A DNA stretch of 64,000 bases, taken from Rhizobium sp. RU36D (GTDB lineage: Bacteria > Pseudomonadota > Alphaproteobacteria > Rhizobiales > Rhizobiaceae). Under the pieces are notes generated by a model. It searched no databases. It was given only the letters and a program-made list of their open reading frames with translations, and had not been told where the DNA came from. The position numbers and the translations under genes were made by a program. Positions 27,756 to 36,446 of this stretch are shown piece by piece. Position 1 is the first letter of the stretch; each line of letters opens with the position of its first letter. Where the stretch lies: positions 62,001 through 126,000 of the forward strand of contig NZ_FWXU01000017.1 in the NCBI RefSeq assembly GCF_900176345.1. The letters run 5' to 3'.

Positions 27756-28630
27756 CTTGCGAAGCGTCCGGCGTCAGCACCGAAGTGGCTGATATAGCGA
27801 TCTGAAATGCTCGATATCGGCAGGACGATCAGCACATCGGTGGTATTGAAGGCGTGATCGATCACGGCGCCGCTGCCGACCATCGCGCCGAGACGCAGAT
27901 AGCCCTTGATGAGCGGTGGCAGTGCCGTAAGCGCCTTGCGCGCGTTGATCGCCTCCACCGGCATCAGGTCCATGGTGTGGTAGAGCTCGGGACGGGCTTT
28001 GACCATCCACTCTCCGCGCACCAGCGCGTTGTGATGCAGGAAGGACAGGGCCAGCGCATGCTCCTCCGGCACAGTGCCGGGGAAGGAGCCGCAGCCGAAC
28101 ATGGCATTCATGTCATGCTTTAGCGCATAGGCCCAGCAGCCCTGCCACAGCAATTCCACGGTCCGCTTGGTGCGGTATTGCGGCAGCACGCAGGAGCGGC
28201 CCAGTTCCATGAAACGCTTGTCCGGGTGACGCTCCAGAAGCTCGCCGAGAGCAAATTCCGAAGCTGAATAGAAGCCACCGTTCTGTGTCGCTACGTCCTG
28301 CCGCAGCAGCCTGTAGGTGCCGACGATCTGGTCTTCGGTGTCGCCCTCGATGGAGCGATCGAGCACCAGAAGGTGGTCGCAGATCGCGTCCCAGGAGTCG
28401 ATATCGCGCTTGCGGCGGGCCACATCAGGCGGCAGCTGCGCATGCATTTCCTCGACAAAGACGCGGTAGCGCACCGCCTGCGCGGCATCGATTTCGCGCT
28501 CGGTGCGTGCCAGCCGGGTTTCCAGCATGCCGATGCGGCCGAGATAGCCACTCTCTTCCGGTGTCTGCTCTGAAGACAGCGGGCTTGCGCCATCCAGAAC
28601 AATGCCGCGATTCAAGAGTTCCAGGGTCAT
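27752..28630 (-). CDS. olsB: L-ornithine N-alpha-acyltransferase OlsB
   Basis: 292 residues from the ATG at 28630 (MTLELLNRGIVLDG); a longer frame to 28708 is rejected because it crosses the promoter-like region and exceeds the family length of about 296. The acyltransferase (GNAT/hemolysin-like) domain shows AQAVRYRVFVEEMHAQL, DAICDHLLVLDRS, FMELGRSCVLPQYRTKRTVELLW and the late LPPLIKGYLRLGAMVGSGAVIDH. OlsB transfers 3-hydroxyacyl chains from ACP to ornithine, the first step to ornithine lipid. A Pho-box-like repeat lies 48 bp upstream, fitting known phosphate-limitation control of ornithine lipid. Confidence 0.92.
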   Translation of the reverse strand: MTLELLNRGIVLDGASPLSSEQTPEESGYLGRIGMLETRLARTEREIDAAQAVRYRVFVEEMHAQLPPDVARRKRDIDSWDAICDHLLVLDRSIEGDTEDQIVGTYRLLRQDVATQNGGFYSASEFALGELLERHPDKRFMELGRSCVLPQYRTKRTVELLWQGCWAYALKHDMNAMFGCGSFPGTVPEEHALALSFLHHNALVRGEWMVKARPELYHTMDLMPVEAINARKALTALPPLIKGYLRLGAMVGSGAVIDHAFNTTDVLIVLPISSISDRYISHFGADAGRFAS

Positions 28631-28677
28631 GAGAATCGTCCAAACCGAATAAATTAGGGCCAATAAACACTTAAGTG

Positions 28678-28696
28678 CGACAAGAGAGTGACAAGC
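28678..28696 (-). promoter_or_regulatory. Candidate Pho box upstream of olsB
   Basis: On the minus strand CTTGTCA and CTTGTCG are direct repeats with an 11-bp period (GACAAG on plus at 28679-28684 and 28690-28695). This matches the layout of the PhoB consensus, two CTGTCAT-like heptamers separated by 4 bp. It is 48 bp upstream of the olsB ATG and is followed by the palindrome CACTTAAGTG (28668-28677) and an AT-rich -10-like stretch. Confidence 0.55.
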
Positions 28697-28758
28697 GCGA
28701 CATAACATCGCCTGCCAAGTAATACGAAAAAGCCAATTGAGCCAACAGTATCGAGATT

Positions 28759-29250
28759 TTAAGCCTTCGCCCGCCGCGACATGATGAATTCATCGAGGAT
28801 CACGGCTCCAGCCCCGACGGTGATCAGGCTGTCGGCCAGATTGAAGACGGCGAAGGACCATGTCTCGGTGTAAAACAGGATGTAGTCGATCACGTGGCCA
28901 TAGACGAACCTGTCCACGAGGTTGCCCAGGGCGCCGGCAATGACCAGCGAATAGCCGAGATGGGCGAAATGCCGCGTCACATCGGTACTACGCCACAGCC
29001 ACAGCACTAGCGCCACGATCGCCAGCCGCATGCCGACGATAAACCAGCCATCCATGCCTGACAGCATGGAAAAGGCGACGCCGAGATTATGCGTCCGGTA
29101 GAGCGCCAGCATCGGGATGACATGCACGGGTTCCTGCAAAGGCAGGTAGGCCTCCACAGCCGCCTTGATGACCTGGTCGAGAACCAGCGCCACGAGGATG
29201 AGTGCCAGGGCCGCACCCGGCCGGGAAAACAATGCGCGGGTTTCCGTCAT
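28759..29250 (-). CDS. lspA: Lipoprotein signal peptidase LspA (signal peptidase II)
   Basis: 163 residues with four hydrophobic helices (about 12-30, 65-85, 92-110, 128-150). It cleaves prolipoprotein signal peptides before the lipidated Cys. The two catalytic Asp motifs are [19 protein letters not shown] and [15 protein letters not shown]. The start overlaps the upstream RNA methyltransferase stop by four bases. Lnt, the next step of the same pathway, is at 4802-6397. Confidence 0.96.
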   Translation of the reverse strand: MTETRALFSRPGAALALILVALVLDQVIKAAVEAYLPLQEPVHVIPMLALYRTHNLGVAFSMLSGMDGWFIVGMRLAIVALVLWLWRSTDVTRHFAHLGYSLVIAGALGNLVDRFVYGHVIDYILFYTETWSFAVFNLADSLITVGAGAVILDEFIMSRRAKA

Positions 29251-30110
29251 CGAGCCTCGTCCAATACCAGCAGGTGGCGTCGCGCCTCAAACAGCATGAT
29301 GCCGGTGGCGATTGCGAGATTGAGCGAATCGGCGCGCCCCTGCTGCGGAATCCGGGCCAGGCGATCGGCTGCCTTGGCCAGATCCTCCGGCAGGCCGGAC
29401 TGTTCGTTGCCCATCAGCAGCACGACCGGCGCTCTTGCGTAGTCGATCTTGCGATAATCCACGGCGCCCGCCAGGTGCGTCGCCACGAGTTGCACGCCCG
29501 AGGACTTCTTCCACTCGCGAAAGGCCTGCGAGGTCGTCCGCACCAGCGGAATGTTGAACATGGAGCCCATGGTGGCGCGCACCGTCTCCATCGAATAGGG
29601 ATCCGTGCATTCGTCCACCAGCATCACGCCGGATGCGCCTGCGGCATCGGCCGTGCGGATGATCGTTCCGAGATTGCCGGGATCGCGCACCCGGTCCAGC
29701 GCAACCCAGGTCTCTCCAGCTTTGAGCGATACATCCTTCAACGGCTTCCAGCGCTGGTCGAAAACGCCGGCGACCATCTGCGGATTGTCGCGACGCACGA
29801 TCGAGCCCATGACCTTTTCGCTGACCTCCAGCACCAGGCCACCGGCGGCGACCGTGCGGGCCGCGACCTGCTCCACCAGAGGCTTGCCCTTGGCCGCCTT
29901 GGAATAGATGAGGGTGCGGATAGTCCAGCCCAGATCGAGCGCATCGATGATGAGCTTCAGGCCTTCCGCGAGGAAGGTGCCGGCCTCGTCGCGCGCCTTC
30001 TTCTGGGACAGCGCCTTGATGTCCTTGACGATGGGATTGGCAAGGCTGGTCACTTCCTTGACCTGCCCCACGCGCCGCGCACCGTCCTGCCTGGTATCGT
30101 GATTCGTCAT
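29247..30110 (-). CDS. TrmH/SpoU-family RNA 2'-O-methyltransferase
   Basis: 287 residues. An N-terminal substrate-binding domain (about 15-95, [20 protein letters not shown]) precedes the SPOUT knot. Motif 1 is [21 protein letters not shown], motif 2 is [14 protein letters not shown], and motif 3 is [20 protein letters not shown]. It resembles RlmB/TrmH proteins that 2'-O-methylate rRNA or tRNA, but the exact target is not clear. It overlaps lspA by four bases at its 3' end and the upstream methyltransferase gene by four bases at its 5' end. Confidence 0.88.
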   Translation of the reverse strand: MTNHDTRQDGARRVGQVKEVTSLANPIVKDIKALSQKKARDEAGTFLAEGLKLIIDALDLGWTIRTLIYSKAAKGKPLVEQVAARTVAAGGLVLEVSEKVMGSIVRRDNPQMVAGVFDQRWKPLKDVSLKAGETWVALDRVRDPGNLGTIIRTADAAGASGVMLVDECTDPYSMETVRATMGSMFNIPLVRTTSQAFREWKKSSGVQLVATHLAGAVDYRKIDYARAPVVLLMGNEQSGLPEDLAKAADRLARIPQQGRADSLNLAIATGIMLFEARRHLLVLDEAR

Positions 30111-31228
30111 TTCGGCACCCAGCGGCTGAACAAGGAAGTAGAGAGCGCACGGCCCGGCGTCTTGCCATCCAGACCGGCTTCGCGGATGACCAGTTCACCC
30201 GATTCCACAAGTCCGCCCTTGCCGCGCATGGTTTCGCGCATCAACTCGTGAATGGAATAGAAGCTCGCCCGGATGGAATAGGCCGTCAGCACCAATCCAA
30301 TCGCCTTTGGCGCCAGCAATTCACGGCAAATGTCGAGCATGGCGGGCAGGTGGTCGAACAACTGCCAGACTTCGCCGGCGGGGCCGCGGCCGAATTTCGG
30401 CGGGTCGGTGAGGATGATGTCGTAGCGATGGCCACGGCGCTCCTCCCGCTGGATGAATTTCATCGCGTCCTCGCAGATCCAGCGGATCGGGGCCTTGTCC
30501 AGGCGGCTGAGCGACTGGTTCTCCCGAGCCCAGCCGATCGCCTTCTTCGATGCATCGACATGGGTGACCTCGGCGCCAGCGGCGGCGGCGACCAGCGACG
30601 CCACGCCCGTATAGCCAAAGAGGTTCAGGACCTTGATCGGTCGCCCGGCCTGCTCGACGGCCTGTTTCATCCAGGCCCAGTGGGCGATCTGCTCAGGGAA
30701 AACGCCGACATGGCGGAATGCGGTAAAGCGCCCGTGGAAATCGACGTCCAGCAGCGAAAGCGGCCAGGTTTCGCCGAGCGCGTGGCGCGGAAAGCGCCAG
30801 CGCCCCATGCCATCTTCCTCGGTATCGCCGGTGAAGATCGCGTCGGCCGCCTCCCAGACGTGGTCGGGCAAGGCACGCGGCCACAGCGCCTGGGCCTCCG
30901 GCCGCACGATGCGATAGGGACCGTATTGCTCCAGCTTGAGGCCGTTGCCGCTGTCGACCAGGTGGAAGTCGCCTGCCCCGTCGGAATGCAGAATGAGCGG
31001 CACGCGTTCAGCCGGGCGCTCGCCGCTGCGCAGAGTCAGCACGCGCTCCGTGACGGGGCCAGGCTCCGGGGTAATTACCGGCCGATCGATCGCCTTGGGG
31101 ACAGATTTCTGACCCTGCGAGCGCGGCTTGCCGGTCGCCGCAGATGGCTTGCGTCCGGGTTTGTCGTCACGCCTGCCCGCGGGCGGCGCCGGCCGGCGCT
31201 GTTTGTCCTTCACGTTCATGTCCCGCAT
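30107..31228 (-). CDS. Class I SAM-dependent RNA methyltransferase (RlmI/RlmK-like)
   Basis: 373 residues. A Lys/Arg/Pro-rich disordered N-terminus (about 1-50) precedes a region with the core SAM fold: LNLFGYTGVASLVAAAAGAEV (motif I), HVDASKKAIGWARENQ (motif II) and ILTDPPKFGRG (DPPKF, motif IV). These features are typical of the COG1092-type 23S rRNA cytosine methyltransferases. No PUA domain is obvious. An alternative Met start lies at residue 4. Confidence 0.8.
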   Translation of the reverse strand: MRDMNVKDKQRRPAPPAGRRDDKPGRKPSAATGKPRSQGQKSVPKAIDRPVITPEPGPVTERVLTLRSGERPAERVPLILHSDGAGDFHLVDSGNGLKLEQYGPYRIVRPEAQALWPRALPDHVWEAADAIFTGDTEEDGMGRWRFPRHALGETWPLSLLDVDFHGRFTAFRHVGVFPEQIAHWAWMKQAVEQAGRPIKVLNLFGYTGVASLVAAAAGAEVTHVDASKKAIGWARENQSLSRLDKAPIRWICEDAMKFIQREERRGHRYDIILTDPPKFGRGPAGEVWQLFDHLPAMLDICRELLAPKAIGLVLTAYSIRASFYSIHELMRETMRGKGGLVESGELVIREAGLDGKTPGRALSTSLFSRWVPK

Positions 31229-31320
31229 TGTCAGTATGGCTCAAGCGCCAGCCCTTAGCATTCCCCCGGCAGCGGGAAAAGCTGTTTTGAAGGCGTCATG
31301 TAAGGCGGGCAGCCGGCAAG

Positions 31321-31665
31321 TCACTTTGCAGAGAGGCGTGCGAGCCCTTCCGGCGCTGCCGGTTCGGCGCGCGCCTTCAGCCGATCGGCCTCGGACTGCC
31401 ACTTGATGGCAGAGCGGGCTTCGTTGCGTGCACGCTTGCGATACTTGCCCTGCGACCACCAGGTCACGGCAGAGCCGATCAGAATGCCGAAAGCGACGGA
31501 CAGGAAAAGGAAGACGAAGAACGGCGCCGTGAGCGAGAGAACGCTATCGGCGGGCTGGAACGGGTTGAACGCCAGGGTCACGCTTTGGCGATTGGCCACC
31601 GACAGCACGATCAGGATGATCGCAAGCGGCACCACGAACAGCAGATTGACCAGTTTTTTCAGCAT
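31321..31665 (-). CDS. LapA-domain (DUF1049) inner-membrane protein
   Basis: 114 residues with two membrane helices (about 5-24 and 45-68), a conserved ANRQSVTLAFNPF loop between them, and a basic coiled-coil-like cytosolic tail (about 72-100). This is the LapA layout; in E. coli LapA/LapB adjust LPS synthesis by regulating LpxC turnover. No lapB is adjacent. It follows ihfB by 98 nt, a pairing also seen in other proteobacteria. Confidence 0.8.
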   Translation of the reverse strand: MLKKLVNLLFVVPLAIILIVLSVANRQSVTLAFNPFQPADSVLSLTAPFFVFLFLSVAFGILIGSAVTWWSQGKYRKRARNEARSAIKWQSEADRLKARAEPAAPEGLARLSAK

Positions 31666-31763
31666 AGCGTGTCTCCTTGCCCTGCCTGCACGAAGGGCCC
31701 AAACTCTAGATGGCGGCCCAATGATCGACTACAGGATCTTCGCCTGCGGCCTATCCTGCAGCG

Positions 31764-32066
31764 TTATTCGTCGGGCTCGTCTTCCATGCCCGGATTGAGA
31801 CGTTCGCGCAATTCCTTGCCCGTCTTGAAGAAGGGCACCCATTTTTCCTCGACGAAAACGGTTTCGCCGGTGCGGGGGTTCCGTCCCGAACGCGATGGGC
31901 GGTTCTTGACCGAGAAGGCGCCGAAGCCGCGCAACTCGACCCGGTTGCCTGCAGCCAGGGCATCCGTGATCTCGTCCAGCACGGCATTCACGATGTTCTC
32001 GACATCACGATGGTAGAGATGCGGATTTCTCGCCGCAACAATCTGCACCAGTTCGGACTTGATCAC
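31764..32066 (-). CDS. ihfB: Integration host factor subunit beta
   Basis: 100 residues with the HU/IHF fold: [33 protein letters not shown], then [29 protein letters not shown], the DNA-intercalating arm containing the conserved RNP motif. The acidic tail [10 protein letters not shown] is typical of IhfB in rhizobia. It pairs with IhfA to bend DNA for recombination, replication and sigma-54-dependent transcription. ihfA is not in the window. A near-consensus IHF site lies upstream of the gene. Confidence 0.94.
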   Translation of the reverse strand: MIKSELVQIVAARNPHLYHRDVENIVNAVLDEITDALAAGNRVELRGFGAFSVKNRPSRSGRNPRTGETVFVEEKWVPFFKTGKELRERLNPGMEDEPDE

Positions 32067-32120
32067 GATCGCCCCCTGACAGTTTTCTTGTGGTGGCCAC
32101 CGTCACAAATTGGGCAGCCG

Positions 32121-32192
32121 AGATTGATTGAAGGCTATCAAGGCCTTCCGATAAAGGCGTAAAACATCACAAGAGCATCGAATAATCAATCT
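32121..32192. repeat. Perfect 9-bp inverted repeat in the ihfB/lptC divergent region
   Basis: AGATTGATT (32121-32129) and AATCAATCT (32184-32192) are exact reverse complements 54 bp apart. They flank the IHF-like site at 32136-32148 and a 6-bp hairpin. They lie in the 323-bp region between ihfB and lptC, which otherwise shows no gene. This may be a regulatory loop; function is unproven. Confidence 0.4.
32136..32148 (+). promoter_or_regulatory. Near-consensus IHF-binding site in front of ihfB
   Basis: TATCAAGGCCTTC matches WATCAANNNNTTR at 12 of 13 positions (last base C instead of A/G), 70 bp upstream of the ihfB start. IHF autoregulation is known in enterobacteria. A match this good can arise by chance in a region of this size. 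Confidence 0.3.
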
Positions 32193-32389
32193 TGAATACC
32201 GCGCCTCTTACAAAAGAGCGCCAGCAACGCGCTCGTGATGTAAAAACCTGTTGCCCGCCTTGTTCGCGCCCGGTTAATCTCCATATTGGCTACCGGTATG
32301 TTCGGCTTCGGCCTGCTATGGCCGTATGGACGGACCGGGGCAGCGCTAGGTCTGGCGCCTGCCGGATACCGGGAATCAAAGGGAGCTTA

Positions 32390-33073
32390 ATGTCCAACAG
32401 CGTTGTCGACGATAGGGCCGGCTCGGCCAGGCCGCGTGTGCAAGACGCCTATAAAAAGGCGCTGGCCCATTCGGCGCGTGTGCGTCGGCTGAAGGTGCTC
32501 TTGCCCGTTGCCGCGTTGGCCATTTCCATGTCGTTCATTGCCGTTTCCGCGGTTCGGGCCTTCCTGCCCGAGAACCTGAAGATCGAATCTGCACGAATCG
32601 AAAACGGCAAGGTGGTGATGGAAAAGCCGGCCGTGTCGGGACGAAACTCAGACGGCATCAATTATTCGATGCGGGCCGAGCGGGCGCTGCAGGACATCAA
32701 GAACCCGAACATCATTTCGCTTGAGGACATCAACGCCGCCGTCCCGGTCAATGACAAGCTCATCGCCCGCGTCGAGGCGCTCAGCGGCATATTCGACCGC
32801 GCCACCGACAAGCTTGATCTCGACAAGCCCTTCACCGTCCGGATGAGCAGCGGCCTTGAGGCAAAGTTTCAGTCAGCGCATCTCGATATCAAAGGTGGGA
32901 ATCTCATAGCGGATACCCCCGTCGCTATTTCCAACGAAAGCATGTCGATTGTTGCGCAGTCGTTGAAGATGACAGATAAGGGGCGGATCATCACCTTTGC
33001 GGGTAATGTCCGCATGAATGCGAACCCCTCGACCATCCGCAAGCAAGACACGAAAACGCCGGACCCGTCATGA
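32390..33073 (+). CDS. lptC: LPS export ABC transporter periplasmic protein LptC
   Basis: 227 residues from the ATG at 32390, preceded by AAAGGGAG; a longer open frame back to 32192 is not family-like. A cytosolic N-terminus of about 45 residues is followed by one membrane helix (about 46-68, VLLPVAALAISMSFIAVSAV) and a periplasmic beta-jellyroll domain. LptC anchors the LptB2FG complex and passes LPS to LptA. Its stop overlaps lptA by four bases (ATGA). Confidence 0.88.
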   Translation: MSNSVVDDRAGSARPRVQDAYKKALAHSARVRRLKVLLPVAALAISMSFIAVSAVRAFLPENLKIESARIENGKVVMEKPAVSGRNSDGINYSMRAERALQDIKNPNIISLEDINAAVPVNDKLIARVEALSGIFDRATDKLDLDKPFTVRMSSGLEAKFQSAHLDIKGGNLIADTPVAISNESMSIVAQSLKMTDKGRIITFAGNVRMNANPSTIRKQDTKTPDPS

Positions 33074-33633
33074 CCATGCTCAATCGATACACGACACTGC
33101 AGGCCGGCGTCTTCGCCGTGGTTTTTGCTCTCTCCGCGGGCGCATTGTCCGCCGCATATGCGCAGTCCTCCACATCGACAAGCATGAACGGCTTGAAGCT
33201 GTCCGGAGACGAGCCGATCCAGATTGAAAGCAACGAGTTGCAGATCCGCGAGCAGGAGAAGGTGGCCGAATTCACGGGCAATGTGAAGGCAGTCCAGGGC
33301 ACAACGCAGCTTCGTGCCGGGCGCATGATCGTGCATTACAAGGGCGAAGGCTCGTCCGTATCAGGAGGCAATACCGACATCGACACGATCGACGTGCTCG
33401 ACAAGGTTTTCCTGTCGACCGAAACCCAGCAGGCAACCGCCGATACCGGGCACTTCGACATGACCAGCCAGACCTTCGTGCTGGAGGGCAAGCAGGTCGT
33501 GCTGTCTGAGGGGCAGAACGTGTTCGTCGGATGTCGGCTTACCGTCCAAATGGAGACCGGGCAGGCTAAACTCGAAAGCTGCGGCAAGCGGGTCCAGATC
33601 CAGTTGGACCCCAAGTCGCAGCGCAAGCCATAA
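33070..33633 (+). CDS. lptA: LPS transport periplasmic protein LptA (OstA-like)
   Basis: 187 residues with an N-terminal signal peptide (about 1-33, cleavage near AAYAQS). The mature part is an OstA/LptA domain: IQIESNELQIREQEKVAEFTGNV, a jellyroll strand signature repeated later. LptA oligomers bridge LPS from inner to outer membrane. It lies between lptC (4-nt overlap) and lptB (14-nt gap). Confidence 0.92.
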   Translation: MTMLNRYTTLQAGVFAVVFALSAGALSAAYAQSSTSTSMNGLKLSGDEPIQIESNELQIREQEKVAEFTGNVKAVQGTTQLRAGRMIVHYKGEGSSVSGGNTDIDTIDVLDKVFLSTETQQATADTGHFDMTSQTFVLEGKQVVLSEGQNVFVGCRLTVQMETGQAKLESCGKRVQIQLDPKSQRKP

Positions 33634-33647
33634 AGACCGGCATCAAC

Positions 33648-34460
33648 GTGAAACTTCCCTTTGTTTCGAAGATCACCGAGCGATTTGGCGCGCAGCCTGC
33701 GCCCAACGCCGACAAACCGCTTGATAAGGCGCGCTATGACGGCACGCTGATCGCCCATGGCCTGACCAAGACCTATAATACGCGGCGGGTGGTGAACGGC
33801 GTTTCGCTTGTCGTCCGGCGCGGAGAGGCCGTCGGGCTGCTCGGGCCAAACGGTGCGGGCAAGACCACGTGCTTTTACATGATCACCGGCCTTGTGCCCG
33901 TCGATCTCGGCACCATCGCGCTTGATGGAAACGACGTGACTGCCTTGCCGATGTATCGGCGGGCCCGTCTTGGCGTCGGCTACCTGCCGCAGGAAGCCTC
34001 GATCTTTCGCGGGCTGACGGTGGAGCAGAACATTACCGCGGTGCTGGAGGTTCACTACAAGAACAAGGCCGAGCGCGAGCATCAGCTCGATTCGCTGCTG
34101 GCCGAGTTCCACATCGAAAAGCTCCGGAAATCGCCGGCCGTCGCGCTGTCAGGCGGCGAGCGCCGCCGACTGGAAATTGCCCGCGCGCTCGCGACCAATC
34201 CGACATTCATGCTGCTGGACGAGCCATTCGCCGGCGTCGACCCGATCTCGGTGTCCGATATCCAGAATCTCGTACGCCACCTCACGGCCCGCGGCATCGG
34301 CGTTCTCATCACGGACCACAATGTGCGTGAGACCCTGGGGTTGATCGACCGCGCCTATATCATCCATGCGGGTGAAGTGTTGACACACGGCCGTGCCAAC
34401 GACATCGTCAACAATGCGGATGTCCGGCGTCTCTATCTCGGCGACAAGTTCAGCCTGTAA
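33648..34460 (+). CDS. lptB: LPS export ABC transporter ATP-binding protein LptB
   Basis: 270 residues; an N-terminal extension of about 30 residues relative to E. coli is common in rhizobia. Walker A is LLGPNGAGKTTCFYM, the signature is LSGGERRRLEIARAL, Walker B is FMLLDEPFAGVDP, and the H-loop is ITDHNVRETL. It hydrolyses ATP to drive LPS extraction with LptF/LptG, which are not in the window. It precedes rpoN in the widespread lptB-rpoN order. Confidence 0.96.
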   Translation: MKLPFVSKITERFGAQPAPNADKPLDKARYDGTLIAHGLTKTYNTRRVVNGVSLVVRRGEAVGLLGPNGAGKTTCFYMITGLVPVDLGTIALDGNDVTALPMYRRARLGVGYLPQEASIFRGLTVEQNITAVLEVHYKNKAEREHQLDSLLAEFHIEKLRKSPAVALSGGERRRLEIARALATNPTFMLLDEPFAGVDPISVSDIQNLVRHLTARGIGVLITDHNVRETLGLIDRAYIIHAGEVLTHGRANDIVNNADVRRLYLGDKFSL

Positions 34461-34532
34461 GCGCGGCGTAACAAGAAATTCGGCCCGGCAACACGGGACG
34501 GCTTGACCAAACTCTCTAAAAAAGCAATTTTT

Positions 34533-34553
34533 GGGCCAATTGGAATTTGGCCC
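34533..34553. repeat. Imperfect palindrome between lptB and rpoN
   Basis: GGGCCAATT and AATTTGGCCC face each other around a GG centre, forming a stem with one bulge. The element is 58 bp upstream of the rpoN start and follows an A/T-rich stretch. It could be a weak terminator after lptB or a control element for rpoN. Confidence 0.3.
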
Positions 34554-34611
34554 GAATTCAGACATGCGGGCTCGCCTCCAAGGGGAATCGAAGGGGAGTT
34601 TCGCGTCCGCC

Positions 34612-36174
34612 ATGGCACTGTCCGCCAATCTTTTCCTGCGCCAGAACCAGTCTTTGGTCATGACACCCCAGCTGATGCAGTCGATTCAGCTGCTTCAGAT
34701 GACGCATTTTGAGCTGATCCAGTTTATCGCGCAGGAAGTAGAGAAAAATCCGCTGCTTGAATTGTCATCAGATGATGGCGATTTGGGCACAGATGCGCCG
34801 CGGATCGAGGATGCGGGCCATGCCGATTCCGGCGAGGGTGAAGGCGGGACAAGCGAGACCTCGGCAAACGGCCTTGCCAGCGACTGGTATGAGGCCGCGC
34901 AGGGAGACGGCCTCGGGGATCGGCTGGACGCGAATTTCGACAGCGTGTTTGGCGATGATGCACCGCCGCCCCGCGCCGATGCGCCTGAATTGCTGGGACA
35001 GTGGAAGTCGATGCCGGGCAGCGGTGGCGACACCGGCGAGTCCTACGACCTCGATGATTTCGTGGCCGGGCAGACCAGTCTCCGCGACCATCTGAACCAG
35101 CAAATCCCGTTTGCACTGGCGGATCCCGGAGATCGCCTGATAGCGCTGTCGCTGATCGACCAGCTGGATGAAGCCGGCTATCTGCGGGCTGACCTGGAGG
35201 AGGTCGCCAACCGGTTCGGCAAGGACGCGGCGGCGATGGATCGGATTCTCGTAACGCTGCAGACGCTCGATCCGCCCGGCGTCTTTGCCCGCTCGCTTAG
35301 CGAATGCCTGGGGATCCAGCTGGCACAACGCGACCGGCTTGATCCGGCCATGGCCGCGCTGGTGCAGAATCTGGAATTGCTGGCCAAGCGGGACTTCAGC
35401 ACCCTCAAAAAGCTCTGCGGCGTGGACGAGGAAGACCTGCTCGACATGCTCTCGGAGATCCGGAAGCTCAATCCCAAGCCGGGTGCAGGCTTTGAGCACA
35501 GCCCCAGTGAGGCCGTTGTTCCCGATATCATGGTCCGCAGCTCAAGCGATGGAAACTGGATCGTGGAGCTCAACCCGGACATCCTGCCGCGGGTGCTGGT
35601 GAACCAGACCTATTACGCCTCGGTGACGAAGAACGGCACAAGCCGCGATGGCGACCAGGCCTTCCTGTCCGAGTGCCTGCAGAATGCGAACTGGCTGACG
35701 CGGAGCCTCGATCAGCGCGCCAAGACGATCATGAAGGTCGCCACCGAGATCGTTCGCCAGCAGGATGCCTTTCTGCGCCATGGCGTCGATCACCTCAGGC
35801 CGCTGAACCTCAGGACGGTGGCGGATGCCATCAAGATGCACGAATCCACCGTCAGCCGCGTGACTTCGAACAAATACATGCTGACCCCCCGCGGCCTGTT
35901 CGAACTCAAATATTTCTTCAGCGTCTCGATCGGCTCGGCGGAAGGTGGGGATAACCATTCGGCAGAGGCGGTTCGCCATCGCATCCGTGCCCTGATCGCG
36001 CAGGAATCGCCCGATGCGGTGCTTTCCGACGATGACATCGTCAACACCCTGAAGGATGGTGGCGTGGACCTCGCCCGCCGCACCGTTGCCAAGTACCGCG
36101 AAGCCATGAACATACCCTCGTCCGTCCAGCGCCGCCGGGAAAAACGCGCCGTCGCCAAGGCCGCCGCCAATTGA
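34612..36174 (+). CDS. rpoN: RNA polymerase sigma-54 factor RpoN
   Basis: 520 residues from the ATG at 34612 (MALSANLFLRQNQSLVMTPQLMQ), the typical N-terminus; a longer frame from 34531 is unlikely. The Gln/Leu-rich activator-interacting region is at 1-50, an acidic region at about 55-130, the core-binding domain follows, then a helix-turn-helix near 405-425 (HESTVSRVTSNKYMLTPRG) and the RpoN box ARRTVAKYRE near 490-499. It directs genes for nitrogen metabolism, C4-dicarboxylate transport and others. hpf and ptsN follow, the standard rpoN cluster. Confidence 0.97.
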   Translation: MALSANLFLRQNQSLVMTPQLMQSIQLLQMTHFELIQFIAQEVEKNPLLELSSDDGDLGTDAPRIEDAGHADSGEGEGGTSETSANGLASDWYEAAQGDGLGDRLDANFDSVFGDDAPPPRADAPELLGQWKSMPGSGGDTGESYDLDDFVAGQTSLRDHLNQQIPFALADPGDRLIALSLIDQLDEAGYLRADLEEVANRFGKDAAAMDRILVTLQTLDPPGVFARSLSECLGIQLAQRDRLDPAMAALVQNLELLAKRDFSTLKKLCGVDEEDLLDMLSEIRKLNPKPGAGFEHSPSEAVVPDIMVRSSSDGNWIVELNPDILPRVLVNQTYYASVTKNGTSRDGDQAFLSECLQNANWLTRSLDQRAKTIMKVATEIVRQQDAFLRHGVDHLRPLNLRTVADAIKMHESTVSRVTSNKYMLTPRGLFELKYFFSVSIGSAEGGDNHSAEAVRHRIRALIAQESPDAVLSDDDIVNTLKDGGVDLARRTVAKYREAMNIPSSVQRRREKRAVAKAAAN

Positions 36175-36368
36175 TCCATCCTCCCAAAGTATGAGGCCTT
36201 GACAGGCACGTGGTGCCCTTGATCCGTGGTAGAATGGTGAGGGTAAGTTGACTTTCCCGGGCACGGGGGCTAGAAGCCGCGCCGCGCCCGATGGTCAATT
36301 TGCGGATCACCGGGTGACCGGCCGGTATTTTCCAGCTTGCCGCCGGTACATAAGTGATCGTTCACGAT

Positions 36369-36384
36369 TGGCGCTTGAAAAGCT
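36369..36384 (+). promoter_or_regulatory. Possible sigma-54-type -24/-12 element upstream of hpf
   Basis: TGGCGC-N6-AGCT keeps the invariant GG and GC dinucleotides with the required 10-bp spacing of a -24/-12 promoter (TGGCAC-N5-TTGCA). It is 63 bp upstream of the hpf ATG, in the 272-bp rpoN-hpf gap. The -12 half is weak (AAGC in place of TTGC). Confidence 0.25.
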
Positions 36385-36446
36385 TGGATGCGCGCTTGGC
36401 TTGGCGTAAACTGATACCCGCAAATCACGATAAGAAGGGAAACTCC

